From positions 1-64,000 of the forward strand of contig MU831917.1 of NCBI GenBank assembly GCA_029204225.1: a DNA stretch of 64,000 nucleotides. The letters run 5' to 3'. This DNA comes from Diphasiastrum complanatum (taxonomy: Eukaryota; Streptophyta; Lycopodiopsida; Lycopodiales; Lycopodiaceae). Below, in pieces: positions 46,252 through 57,076 of this stretch; position 1 is the stretch's first letter, and each line of letters begins with the position of its first letter. The notes below the pieces were generated by a model. The model ran no database searches. It was not told the origin of the DNA and saw only the letters and a program-made list of their open reading frames with translations. A program made the translations under genes and the position numbers.

Positions 46252-47008
46252 TGTTGGAGGGTTTGCGGATCCCAAGGCAACCCTAATCCTAGTTAATAAC
46301 TGAGAGGGATTTGGCACCCTGTGTGTGTAAGTCCAACCCGATGATCACATAGTTATTTGATTAATTAGAATGATAATAAAAGGACTTTAGGCCTTTTTGC
46401 GGGACTTTTAATGTCGCAGGGCCTAAATGTCAAGTTAGTGAATAAAGTTGGGTTTCCCTCCAATTTTGATGGTTCCCACACTTTTTTAAATTTGAATAAA
46501 AAGAGAGGCAAGACTGGACCAATAGGATTCAGAGGCCAGGGTCCTCCTCTCTACTATAAAAAGGGACCAACTCGAGTTGTTCCTGATGTTCATTTTCTCA
46601 TTTCAATAAAGCAAATTGGTTCTCTTTAGAAATGGATTTATGAATGTCCTTGCTCTTCCTCTCTTCTCCTCCATTTCTCATGCTTTCTTTGGATTTTGCT
46701 AATTGTTGGATCTTATTATTATTGGGATTGCTATTTTTTATGCTTTTTGTGAGACAGAAAGGGAGAGAGAGAAGAGTAAGGTTCTATCATTGTTGTGGAT
46801 TTAGGGTTAATGGAAGTAGGGTTAATGGATGTAGTGTTAATGCTAGTGTTAATGGATGCTAGTGTTAGGTCCTCCATTCATGTTGAAATCTGAACTATAC
46901 TATCGCTCTCATGGGAACGAACCTACGTGTGACAACTAACTCCGTCTCTTTGATGCTAGATTGACTAGATCTTGGATTCAGGTTAGGCAAGGAAAGAAAC
47001 CCACTACA
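46252..47008 (+). repeat. 5' LTR of E3 (757 bp)
   Basis: TGTTGGAGGG...CCACTACA. About 12 substitutions and an indel separate it from the 3' LTR in the first ~150 bp, but only about 3 in the remaining ~600 bp. Its first 150 bp are closer to the E4 LTR. Contains a short array of GGGTTAATGGA-type units near 46,800-46,860. Confidence 0.95.
46519..46610 (+). promoter_or_regulatory. LTR promoter and polyadenylation signal
   Basis: ACCAATA (CCAAT-type) near 46,519, TATAAAAAGG at 46,555 and AATAAA at 46,605 lie in the order and spacing of a Pol II core promoter followed by an early poly(A) signal. The TATA box predicts transcription start about 30 bp downstream, placing AATAAA inside the R region. 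The same elements occur in the 3' LTR and in the E4 LTR. Confidence 0.65.
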
Positions 47009-47012
47009 ATTT

Positions 47013-47029
47013 TGGCGCCGTTGCTGGGG
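47013..47029 (+). other. tRNA-Asp primer-binding site of E3
   Basis: TGGCGCCGTTGCTGGGG matches the tRNA-Asp complement at 16 of 17 positions, four bases after the LTR. The one mismatch is C to T. Confidence 0.9.
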
Positions 47030-48214
47030 AGCTACGCCAGTTTTTCAGTTTGCAGCATGTTTTGGTTGATGGTTAGCTTGCATTAGGCATCTTGTCGTGG
47101 CATGAGTAGTGTTAAAACTGCATTGTAGGGTTAGTTTGGGATTGATTTTGCTATATTTGAGTGGATTTGCTTGTTTAAAATCTAATTTGATTATTGAACA
47201 GGGAAAGCTATTCTGATCACCAATCTTAAGATCCATTTGGATCTGAGATATCAGAGAAAATAACAAAAATTGGTCAAATCTGTCAAATTTGGTCAAAAAG
47301 AGACAAAAAGCGTCATCAGAGCTCAGAACTTTTTACCCTCTTTCAGGAAACCTTTTCCGAGTTGCAAACACCTTCGGTTTTGTTTACAAAACCTTCAGTT
47401 TTAAGGGCAAAGATTAATTCTCAGCAGATTTTCAGAAACATCAGAAAAACCACCAAAAAACATAGAAAATTATCAAAATCCTAAACAATACAGAAAAAGA
47501 ACCTTCGCCCAATTCACTATGCTTAGATGTGATTCAGATCTATCTACTGCCAGGTCGGCGAAGAATAATATCAAAAATAGAAAGGTTTCTAGAAGATCAG
47601 TTGTCATATTGTCATATTTTTGCCAAAAAAGTCACTTTTTTGCAAAATTATCAGTATTACTCTTGATCCTTCGCCAGAACCTTCGCCGAGTTTCCAAAAT
47701 ATTTTATTTATAGTAAACTACTATTTTTGAGTTCGACGAAGATTCATCTTGATCAAATCACAAAAAATCTTGATTTTTACCCTCGCTAGATTACAAAAAC
47801 TATAGTTTCTTGTGTCAGAAACCTTCGTCCAGTTGTCCATAATTTTATCTGTGTCAGACCTTCCATCTGAGAAGTCGACAAGGGTTATTTCCCAAGAAAT
47901 TGCTAGAAAAGTGTTCAGAGAGTTTTTTATCCCAAACTAGCACTGTTGAACCTTCGCCAAGACAACCTTTGCCTAGAGAACCTTCGCCAGTCCTATTTTT
48001 AGTTTCTGATTTTCCAGATCAAGTCTCTGTCTCTGAATTAGACTCTGAGATATTTATCATTTTTGAGAAGTATCAATTGATCAAATTTTGGGTAGTTTTT
48101 CATCATATAAAGTCAGATTCTTGAAAAGTGGAATAGAGCTAGCAGATCTAATCTGAGATAGTTTTGAAAAAATCTATATCCAATCACATTATCGATTTGA
48201 TCTAAGTTTGTAAG
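47030..48214 (+). other. E3 leader with AACCTTCGCC motifs
   Basis: Noncoding. Degenerate AACCTTCG(C/T)C(C/A)A phrases recur near 47,370, 47,500, 47,665, 47,680, 47,820, 47,950 and 47,985. Similar phrases are scattered in E1 (9.5-9.9 kb) and at 4.0-4.15 kb. Packaging, dimerisation or protein binding are all possible roles. Confidence 0.55.
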
Positions 48215-50080
48215 ATGGCTGCCCTTGGAGCTGCTCCTAGAGGTGCTCCACAGGAGGTCAATCGAATTATTGTTCGAAGAGCACCCCGATTGGATCTACT
48301 CAAATATAATGGATTAATAGATCCAGTTAGATTTCTTCAAATCTATGCTGAATCCTATGAGGTCTATGGTGAGATCTATTCTCAAGATAAGCTTAAGCTG
48401 TATCCTATGGCCTTAACAGGCGCAGCACAAGATTGCTACTATAACCAAGATGAAACTGAGCGTATAGATTGGGAGGTTGTTAAACGAGCCCTTATCACAC
48501 GGTTCAAACCGTGAAAGTTTATGGAAGACCCTTTCCTACTTTTAAGTAAAATTAAAATGGGAAAGCGGGAAATGGTTCGAGATTACATCGAAAGGGTGAA
48601 ATGTCTTAGATCTGAATGTGAGCCTGAGCTGATTAATGAAAATGCCATGATTATGTGGTTTTTGTCAGGTCTACCTAAACGGATCAGACGTGAACTGAAA
48701 CGCCATAATGAGTTCGCACTTTTGCAAAATGCGATGGACGATGCAATTCGGGAGGAGGATGAAGATTCAGATGATGAGCCGCATGTCAGTATGTTGTCTT
48801 ATATAGCAGGGAAGACTACTACGACATCCACCATTATTGCATCAACAAATGCCAATGCTACTGCAGAAATGATGCTCAATGAGTTCGAGAAACTTGGGAA
48901 GACCCAGCAGAAATAGATGAAAAAGTTGCAGTTGCAATTTGATGAGAAGATCAAAGCATTAAGAAATTTCCACGGAGAAGCGAACAAGGAACTTGAGAAG
49001 TTTGCAAAGACTTTTCCTACTAGAGAAAATGTCTGGTGTTCTATTTGTATAGGAAATCACACAGTGAACGAGTGTCCTCGATTGAAAAAACGAATGGAAA
49101 TCAGTGTTTGCGATCTGTGTAATTCACCTAACCATGAGACTGCCTTTTGCAACTTCAACCCTCAGATAATTCAGCAACAGTATGCCCAGATGGGATATCA
49201 AGATCCACAGTACGGAGGCAATCCAGCAGCAAGACTACGACAATCTACTCTTGGATACCCGGATCGTCTAGCTTTGCCTGCCCCACCAAAACACTTCGCT
49301 CCTCCTGCCAATTTGATGGAACCAGAACCTTACGGAAGTGCTGAGCAATGGAGCTATGGTAATGATCAGGAAGGTTGATCTTCAAAACAGTATGTCATTT
49401 ATGTTGTCGCTCAGCAACAAGCCCCGAGAAATTAGGCCAGAGCACCACTTGGATGCTTTGCATGTGGAAAAAATCACAGAGTTGCAGAATGCCCAAATAA
49501 AAAAAATTTTGTACCATTCTGTCATGACTATGGATATGGGCATTGCTATAAAGACTGTTCAGCAAGACCGAAGCCACCACCACCTACAACACCTGTAAAT
49601 TTGATAACAATCATGCAAGGATCAGTAGCTCATAATAAACCAAGTGCACCATTGATGGTGGTCACTGGAGCACAAAAGCAAAAAGAACCAGTAGTGGATT
49701 TAGTTCCTGCTGATTCTATACCATTGAATGATACACCAACAACATCAAAAGTCTATCCAAATCTTAATGCAGAAAAACGAAGATATCAGGATATGCGACA
49801 ATGGATTAAACATCTGCAAGAAGAAGAGGAACTTGAAGCTGCTAAAGTAACAACTGAAGTTCGGTCTTCACAGCCTCCAAGAAATTTATGTACGGATATG
49901 AATGATCAATTACATCATCACGAAGAACCCTTCAAGATGACTGAACCTGAAGCACCGCATACAGAATTACTCATGAATATTTTTTCTAGCAAGATCAATA
50001 TTTCTTTGGGAGAGTTCCTAAAGTTGGTGCCAAAAGCAAAAGAAGTCTTAGCGCAAAAGTTAGCTCAAGAAGAATCATAA
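48215..50080 (+). pseudogene. gag: E3 gag: one frame, four nonsense codons
   Basis: One frame of 622 codons without frameshifts. Start at the Met of MAALGAAPRGAPQEV after the leader. Matrix/capsid part: RRAPRLDLLKYNGLID, RFLQIYAESYEVYGEIY, the gag-fold W-EVVKRALITRF, FLLLSKIKMGKREMV, IMWFLSGLPKRIRRELKRH; acidic IREEDEDSDDE; then a helix. Four zinc knuckles: CSICIGNHTVNEC, CDLCNSPNHETAFC, CFACGKNHRVAEC (from 49,454) and CHDYGYGHCYKDC (from 49,520). A C-terminal tail follows with RRYQDMRQWIKHLQEEEELE. Stops: TGA 48512, TAG 48914, TGA 49376 and TAG 49433, each one C-to-T change from CGA or CAG. Gag would form the particle and bind RNA. The tail ends 83 bp before the accessory ORF. Confidence 0.9.
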
Positions 50081-50163
50081 GACCATCAGGAGCCTCTTTT
50101 TCGTGTTGGATTTGAAGAATCTAATGATGTACTCCATGTTGGAGCCCATCTGCAACGGACATC
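50081..50163 (+). other. Gag / accessory-ORF deletion junction
   Basis: GCCCATCTGCAACGGACATC at about 50,143-50,162 equals the sequence just upstream of MILPSTSM in E4 (63,835-63,860, minus strand, as CCCATCTGCAACGGACATCATG). To its left is Gag-side sequence. The whole pol gene is missing at this point. Confidence 0.6.
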
Positions 50164-52207
50164 ATGATTCTTCCTAGCACAAGCATGATCACTCAGTGGA
50201 TGACCCTTGCGGAGCCTCTACTTACTACAATGGGTATTCATGAGAGAACCTTTTTGGGATGCATCAATATGGATTTCATCACTCTTGCCTTCAGTACGTG
50301 GAAGGAAGAAAAATCCAAGTTTTATATCACCTTCCAAGGAGCCAAACACAAGGTGCGCATCACTGAGGCCGCACTTGCAGCTATAGGAATCTCATCTGGT
50401 ACGCAAGTGTCACCCAATCACAAGCACGCCAAATAGGCCATCAAGCCATACATCGACCTCACTAACGATCTGCACTGGACTAATGATGGCTACCTTCTGG
50501 AAGCCATCACTGAGTCTTCCATCCACGCCAGCGCCCTTTGCACCCCAATCCCCTGGAAGAGGATTCGGGCATATCCATGAAGCTACTGTTGGTGTCAAAT
50601 ATGCCAGTCAGCAACACCCACACAGGATAGCCCAGCCACACTTCGGGTCGACACAACTGTAAAATCACCAAAGAAATTCGACGCCACGGTGCCTGAAGGG
50701 TTTGAAGACAAGGATATTTTTGAAAAAGTAGAGACCTTGGCACCTATTCCACGCCTACCAACGACAGTACCATTAGGGTCTCCTGCTGCTGCCAACCCCA
50801 CGACTGTTGATTATGGTGATGCTCTCGGGTTAGTTTCAAGCCTTGGGCAAGTGATCCAATCTATGCTGGATAAGAAGAAGGAAATGGAACAGAGGATCTC
50901 TGATTTAGGATCCGAAAATACTCTGATCAGCCAGAAAATTGTCCAGCTAGATTGAGAGGTGAAGATAGCCAAGCAACATGAAGAAAAGGCTGAAAGCAAA
51001 AAAACATTGGCCCAACAACAAGCTGATTGCTTGGAAACCTACATCAGTTCCTTGCAAAACGCCCTGACAACCGCACAGGATCAGGTAGATAAGGCAGTGC
51101 AAGATGCCAAGCAACAGGTGCAGCTGTTGAAGGGGCAATTTCAAATGGCCGAACAAGATCGCACATGTCTTCAAGGTGAATTGGATGCGACCACCCTTGA
51201 GCGTGATGCATATCTGCAAATACAAATACCCGATCATTCGGTCACGCCGATGGAGATTGCATATTTGTTCAAGAAAATGGAAACATACAAAGTGGCCCTT
51301 CAGGGATTCCAAGCCCGCTTTGATAGGTTCAAAGGAGCAACTTCAACCGAGATGACAAAGGCAAAAGAGACCATCAATGCCTATGAAAAAGTCGTCACTC
51401 AAGTGTTGGAAGCCGGACCACAAATCCACGTCCCGGTCATGCCGCAGTTCTCTCCTTCGCGCCAAGAAGCTGTACAGATGGATACAAGGGTTGATTCGAG
51501 TATGGACCAGGGGAGGGCTCCCGATCTAGTAAGTGGGTCCATCCTCATCAAGGACAAGCCATTTATTCAAAAGGCCCATCAACGTCGAGGACCAGATCCA
51601 GACCTTCTTAAAGCAGCATCCATATGAGTCCTCGCGTGGTGGATGGGTTCTCAAATTTAAGACCTCCGAGATCGAGGCCGGCAAAGAATTGGACAAAATA
51701 CCTGCACTGGGAGAGCAGTCGGCATGGAGAATCACGGTTTTTGAGAAAACTCTGGAATCAATTAGGAGTTACGTCGCCAGCCCTCGCCAGTTGCGGGTAA
51801 ATCCTTATCACGTGCCAATGCCGCGAAGACAAAAATGGAAAGATTTGGGATTGGCTATGGATAAAATCACCATCCATACGTCCAATTGGCCAATCATCCA
51901 CCAGTCTTACAACTGGAATATTTCAGTGGATTTCCACCGGGCCTTACAGGCATATCAGAGAGAGTATGTCCACTCTCCGGATCCAACAGTGCGACAATCG
52001 GCAATGTTTGCAAAAGATCTAACTCTGTTGGCGTCAGTGGCAACCAAATGGGACGATTGCCTTCCTACCCTGGCATTTGATCCAAGTAAGCCGATGGCCT
52101 CAGAGCAAATCAAAGATCAGCTACCGATTGCTCGGCTGTATTTCCATGCGGCTATGATGGGAGGCTCTTGGGAATCCCGCTTCACCTCATGGACAACTTC
52201 CAAGTGA
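50164..52207 (+). pseudogene. Accessory ORF of E3, internally deleted
   Basis: Homologous to the E4 ORF. N-domain piece: MILPSTSMITQWMTLAEPLL, INMDFITLAFSTWKEEKSKF, then a TAG at 50434 (E4 has CAG) and LHWTNDGYLLEAI. At about 50,530 the sequence jumps to the linker part (equivalent to E4 62,790), so roughly 750 bp are deleted. The linker shifts frame. Acidic PEGFEDKDIFEKVE follows, then a coiled coil (about 50,850-51,400; TGA at 50953 where E1 and E4 have CGA; AQQQADCLETYISSLQNALT, AEQDRTCLQGELDATTLERD), a small deletion and frameshift near 51,530, and the C-domain (51,600-52,204: SIRSYVASPRQLRVNPYHV, NWPIIHQSYNWNIS, DPTVRQSAMFAKDLTLL, ARLYFHAAMMGGSW) ending at the shared TSK-stop. No pol lies upstream. 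No known domain assigned. Confidence 0.8.
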
Positions 52208-52369
52208 ATTGTCGGAGCCCACCATTGTTTCCTGCCGCATAGTTTGGATTTCAATACTGCACGCCTTGACTTTATGGAGAAGGTGCAATATCATTTAATT
52301 AAGATTCAGCGTAAAGCCAATAAAAGTCCCCAATAACTGCATATTGCAGGTGTTGTGGGACCGCTACCA

Positions 52370-52386
52370 GTTTTGGTGGGGGATAC
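52370..52386 (+). other. Polypurine tract of E3
   Basis: GTTTTGGTGGGGGATAC directly precedes TGTTGGGGGG of the 3' LTR; conserved with E1 and E4. Confidence 0.75.
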
Positions 52387-53146
52387 TGTTGGGGGGTTTG
52401 TGGATCAAAAGGCGACCCTAACACTAGTTAATAAGTGAGAGGGATTTGGCACCCTGCATGTGTAAGTCCAACCCGATGACCACATAGTTATTTGATTGAT
52501 TAGTTAAAAGTCAATAAAAGGACTTTAGGCCTTTTTGCGGGACTTTTAATGTCGCAGGGCCTAATTGTCAAGTTAGTGAATAAAGCTGGGTTTCCCTCCA
52601 ATTTTGATGGTTCCCACACTTTTTTAAATTTGAATAAAAAGAGAGGCAAGACTGGACCAATAGGATTCAGAGGCCAGGGTCCTCCTCTCTACTATAAAAA
52701 GGGACCAACTCGAGTTGTTCCTGATGTTCATTTTCTCATTTCAATAAAGCAAATTGGTTCTCTTTAGAAATGGATTTATGAATGTCCTTGCTCTTCCTCT
52801 CTTCTCCTCCATTTCTCATGCTTTCTTTGGATTTTGCTAATTGTTGGATCTTATTATTATTGGGATTGCTATTTTTTATGCTTTTTGTGAGACAGAAAGG
52901 GAGAGAGAGAAGAGTAAGGTTCTATCATTGTTGTGGATTTAGGGTTAATGGAAGTAGGGTTAATGGATGTAGTGTTAATGCTAGTGTTAATGGATGCTAG
53001 TGTTAGGTCCTCCATTCATGTTAAAATCTGAACTATACTATCGCTCTCATGGGAACGAACCTACGTGTGACAACTAACTCCGTCTCTTTGATGCTAGATT
53101 GACTAGATCTTGGATTCAGGTTAGGCAAGGAAAGAAACCCACTACA
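52387..53146 (+). repeat. 3' LTR of E3 (760 bp)
   Basis: TGTTGGGGGG...CCACTACA; keeps the CCAAT, TATA and AATAAA elements. The first ~150 bp differ markedly from the 5' LTR; the rest is nearly identical. Confidence 0.95.
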
Positions 53147-54037
53147 ACATTATTTTGAAGCATTGGTAAAGAAAACGTCTTCTTGCGTCTAAGTCTCTTG
53201 GAAAAATAGCTAAACATTTGATCAATTTGATCGTGGATGTGGCTCACCAACAAGAATCCTATTTTTATTTTTTTGAAAAGCGTTTTCTCTACCAACATTG
53301 ATAAGTATGCCAGGATGGTTTGATATTTATTTTTCCCTGTCAATGTTGTCAAGCTGCAAATAAAAAATTTATGGAAGATTCTTACCAAATTCGCATAATA
53401 TTTTTTGAATGGTTGCAAACATTGGGATAGTTGAAGAATACTTTGGATTTCAAAGTGATGTTGAACACAAATGTTCCAACCAAATGAGCTTGAAAAATCT
53501 ATTTTGTTTATACTTTTTGACACCTTGATAGAATGAGATAGCATTGTTGATTTTTTATACATGTCATCAACAACAAGCCCATATATTTTTGTTGTCATTT
53601 TTGACAGTTTCTTTTCATATTTGGCAATATTTTGTTTTTCGATTGTTTGTTGATTTGAAGGGTCTTAGAAGCATCTACTTAAACTACTAATAGAATAAAT
53701 CAGTCAAAGTATAATAATAATATTATATGAATATTTAATAATGAGACATCAATTTGAAAACACCAAAATTAATATCACTTGCTTAAATGATTTTTACCTT
53801 TCTCATTTAGAGTCTTTGCAAGTTTTTTAGTTGATTGTAGAAGTTCGCAATAACATACTATCATTTGTGATTTCTTGGAAATTTTAACTAGACCAAAATC
53901 TTTTTTATAAATGCTAAGAAAATTCGAATAACATTTTCTTTTGGGCATTTAATAAATAACATTTCTCCATTTGATATTTAACATAATTTTCACATTTCAG
54001 GTGCAAGCTATTTATGAAAAGAATGCTCTTTCTTCTT
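53147..54037. other. No gene seen
   Basis: AT-rich flank of E3. An open minus-strand stretch (53598 to about 53,150) reads Phe/Leu/Lys/Ser-rich protein without a motif; it continues into LTR sequence, so its end is not natural. Confidence 0.4.
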
Positions 54038-54790
54038 TTAGTGCATGCAATGTATTGTTGGATTGAACCAGCATTTGTTGGTTGTATGGCCTGGTTTGTG
54101 GCAGTGATCGCATGAAGAAGATTGTTGATTCGAGGACTTCGTCTTCTCGAATCTTGGCTTGTTTTTGTTCTTCTTCTTGCCTTTCGTGAAGAGAGCCTTC
54201 TCTTGATCACTGCTTCCCTCTCCTTCGTCTCTCATCAGTCTCTCATCAGCGACAAGACTGACTGCTTTGTCAAATGTCATATCTGGTAGACTCAATATGA
54301 GCATTCTCAGCGGCTGATAGGACATCGGTAGAGATTTCATGAAGTACATCAGCTGTTGTGGTGTTGGGACCTGGTGCTCCTGTCCTGATGCAGCGGGTTA
54401 AGCAAAGATCGTTCTGATCTTCTCAATGTGCTGATCCAATTGGTTGCCATCCCACCGTATTGATTGCAGCTGATTGTGAAGGTGCATGACTGAAGTTGCA
54501 GTCCTCACTTCATACTTTTGCTTTAATCTTTTCCATGCTACATGGCTACTTTCGTAGTCTTCAATCTGCATGAGAGATCTTTATTTATGGATGAAATGAT
54601 ATTCGCCATTGCGCGCTCATCCTTTTTTATCCATTCAGCTCTCCTCGGGTCTCCCTCTGGAGGCTGCACCTCTGAGAGATCAATCACCAACCAGATGCCT
54701 TCGTTCCTCAGGAGTGTTTTGATTGCTACTTTGGTCTGGATTGTCGTAGTCATATTATGTTGTCTGGAAGAATCACTGCTGGGATATTAG
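54038..54790 (-). pseudogene. gag: Ty1/copia gag remnant
   Basis: Minus-strand pieces in two frames. 54753-54538 reads TTTIQTKVAIKTLLRNEGIW, RRAEWIKKDERAMANIISSI and CRLKTTKVAM, the start of copia Gag (short start, W-x-DERA pattern). 54349-54038 reads YFMKSLPMSYQPLRMLILSL, TFDKAVSLVADERLM, then a Lys-rich stretch and the zinc knuckle CDHCHKPGHTTNKC (C-x2-C-x4-H-x4-C). The middle (54,350-54,537) is frameshifted. Gag would coat the RNA. Sequence resembling pol is absent to the left, so only the 5' end of this minus-strand element remains. Confidence 0.85.
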
Positions 54791-54805
54791 TAGTGAGAAC
54801 ATGTT

Positions 54806-54818
54806 GGCTCTGATCCCA
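54806..54818 (-). other. Copia primer-binding site (tRNA-iMet type)
   Basis: The minus strand reads TGGGATCAGAGCC. Plant copia elements use TGGTATCAGAGC, complementary to initiator tRNA-Met; one base differs. It lies between the LTR end and gag. Confidence 0.8.
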
Positions 54819-55660
54819 TGTTGCGGGAGCACATGCGTGGGACTCATTCATGTTCGTCCTCACTTCCTCTTCTTTATCACGAATAATTTTTTGTCTTTTA
54901 GTTTTCTTTTGCGCGAAAGCCCTTACAGGATCCCAGACACTCGACTACGCATCACTAAACATATTCTATTCTAGCAATCATGATCTACAGCACAAGACAA
55001 GATGCACAAAAATAAAGTGACTGAATTATCAGTTTTAGTTTAGAGTAAATTCGTAAGTGTCACGCTCGTTGGCGGAATGACATTCTACTCTTTCACTGTG
55101 TTCTGCTCGTTGGCAGACTTTCATGCACAGCTATGGTTTCTTTTCTTTCTTACTCTATTCGCTACATCTCTCTCTGTCTCTTACAGATCTCTGTATTCAC
55201 TCACTTACATTATGATCCAGAGAGGATCGTTTATACCTCCACTATGTGGAGTTTACAAGATAGCTAAAACGTTGAATCACATGACTAGTTAACGCTAATC
55301 AACTAGTTAGTTAGTCTCCGTTGTTGCTACTCGTTTCAGCTGGGCGTGAAGCCCGTTGAGCTGCCAGTTGGTAGTGCGAAATATTTTTCTTCGTCTAATT
55401 CGTAATCTCCCATTTGCTTTCGTTCTTTTCGTTTCTTTTTATAGTTTTCGTTTTGCGTCTCTTTTTCGGCTTTGCGGTCCTGGAGGTGTCTTTGCGATTC
55501 GCGATTGATTCGCGAATCGTTCGTGCTTTGAGTCAAAAACACGTTGACTGTCGCGAATTGTTCTCATTCGTGCTTCGAGTCAAAGTCACGTTGACTGTCG
55601 CGAATTGTTCGACCTTCGTGTCTTGTTCGTGCTGCGACAAAGTTGCAGGAGTTCATCATT
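54819..55660 (-). repeat. 5' LTR of the copia element
   Basis: On the plus strand it starts TGTTGCGGGAG at 54,819 next to the primer site. The outer boundary is uncertain: a CA end at about 55,632 or 55,668 is possible, and no second LTR is present. It carries the 47-bp repeat with W-box pairs. Confidence 0.6.
55519..55612. promoter_or_regulatory. Two 47-bp units with inverted W-box pairs around ACGT
   Basis: Each unit holds AGTCAA, then ACGT, then TTGACT (AGTCAA at 55,531 and 55,578; TTGACT at 55,544 and 55,591). TTGACT is the WRKY W-box in both orientations, and ACGT is the core of bZIP sites. Location in a copia LTR fits a stress-response enhancer as known for Tnt1 and Tto1; function here is inferred. 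Confidence 0.5.
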
Positions 55661-55919
55661 TCTGACATGATAAAGATATTTGTGGATCTTGTTAAATTTG
55701 TGTGTACATATCAATTTTAACTGTATATTTTGACAAGTGTATTTTGTCAAAATCATTGACATTCTTGTTAAAAAATTGCAGATAAAATTTAATCGTTCAT
55801 TAGCGAATATGTCTTCTATTGAGGAAATGTCTTGAAATAGGTATATTTACTAAATATATAACATTTGGATTTGCAGCATTGTGTGTTTAATATAACTTTT
55901 TTGTTTTTTTTCTACGATT
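55661..55919. other. No gene seen
   Basis: AT-rich sequence between the copia LTR and the next gene string. Confidence 0.5.
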
Positions 55920-57076
55920 GTTTAAAGCACGACGCCTCCACAAGATAGCAAAAAGTTAAAGAAGATGCAATATTATTACAAAATGAAATCATGAAAAAGA
56001 GCACAAATGCTTGAGCAAAGACTTAGTGGAACATCATCGTCATCAAGTTCTAGTGCCCAGCCTCAACATAAATCGCAAGTACTATATAATTATTTGTTTA
56101 AAACTTAGGACTGTATTTATACACATATAAATTAGCTTGTAACATTAAGTTAATCATTTTTGTAATTGTAAAATGAAATTAGTATCAACAGAGGTACAAT
56201 GAAAAGATATATTGCGAGTGCAAACAATGCAAAGGATTGAAAATTTTGAGAAAGACGAATAGTGGCGCAATATCTGTGGAAGTTTGGAAAGCACATTGAG
56301 GAGCCCGATGTGGATTTGGAGGTACATTTTGACTATTTACTGCTCTTATCATTACACATATTTATAGTTTTTTTGAAAAAAAAATAAAACTAATGCTTGT
56401 GTAATGTTTCACTCTTGCAGAATAATACATTGGTGTCAATAACACGTCGATTGACAATCTTATCCACAAGATAAGAAATGTTGATTTTGGATCATCTTTG
56501 GCATTAGATGAAGATCTTGTTGATGATCATAATGATGTCACTAGTCACTACACACCTCATGATGTGGAAGTTATGCATCTTTCCATTTCGCACGTTACTC
56601 ACTCCACCACAACTCACATAGATTTTTCCATGGAATCTATTTATCCCACGATATCACCACACATAGATTCTATTCATCCCAAGACACCTCACATGGATTC
56701 TATCCATCCCACAACACCTCACGCAAATTCTACTATGGATTCTATTCATTCCACGATATCACCACACATCGATTCTATCTATCTCATGACACCTCACATC
56801 GATTCTATCGATCCCACGACACCTCACATCGATTCTATCCATCCCACAACACCTCATGCAAATTCTACCATGGATTCTATTCATTCCACGATGTCACCAC
56901 ACATCGATTCTATCTATCTCATGACACCTCACATCGATTCTATCCATCCCACGACACCTCACATACCTTGTGTAGAATCTCCTCTTCTTCCTATCCCATC
57001 TAGATTTACTCCATTAAAAAAGAGAACATGACTTGGATGCATTTTGACAAGATTTGAAAATGAACAACCAAATTAA
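55920..57076 (+). pseudogene. 5' part of a transposon gene with decapeptide repeat
   Basis: Several short exon-like stretches separated by AT-rich intron-like DNA. One at 56,190-56,320 reads RYNEKIYCECKQCKGLKI and later GARCGFGG (Cys-rich; possible zinc-binding site) and is followed by GGTACATTTTG, a plausible donor. The next, opened at about 56,475, reads NVDFGSSLALDEDLVDDHND and then a tandem repeat of about eleven ten-residue units (PHIDSIHPTT type, 30 bp each) at 56,600-56,960, ending VESPLLPIPSRFTPLKKRT. An acceptor-like TTGCAG precedes 56,422. The link to the downstream SET and TNP2 parts is inferred from order and strand only. Confidence 0.45.

Larger units (their letters stand above)
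46252..53146 (+). mobile_element. E3: two-LTR, pol-less Ty3 element (6.9 kb)
   Basis: Order: 5' LTR, tRNA-Asp primer site, 1.2-kb leader, gag frame (48215-50080), immediately an internally deleted accessory ORF (50164-52207), polypurine tract and 3' LTR. There is no protease, RT, RNase H or integrase between gag and accessory ORF. Flanking 5-mers are GCATT (46247-46251) and ACATT (53147-53151), a target duplication with one change. It would have depended on a relative such as E1 or E4 for enzymes. Confidence 0.92.

Noticed and set aside
46411-46629. 72-codon ORF conserved in three LTRs (46.4, 52.5 and 60.3 kb)
   Set aside because: It spans the TATA box, start region and poly(A) signal, and is shared only because the LTRs are near identical. 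No sign of coding selection.
46644-46862. Second LTR ORF with VNGSRVNGCSVNASVNGC repeat
   Set aside because: Translation of the GGGTTAATGGA-type short repeat in the LTR; present in both E3 LTRs because they are copies.
46795-46865. Telomere-like TTTAGGG/GGGTTAATGG repeats
   Set aside because: Units are irregular, about 12 bp long and confined to the LTR; not TTTAGGG tandem arrays.
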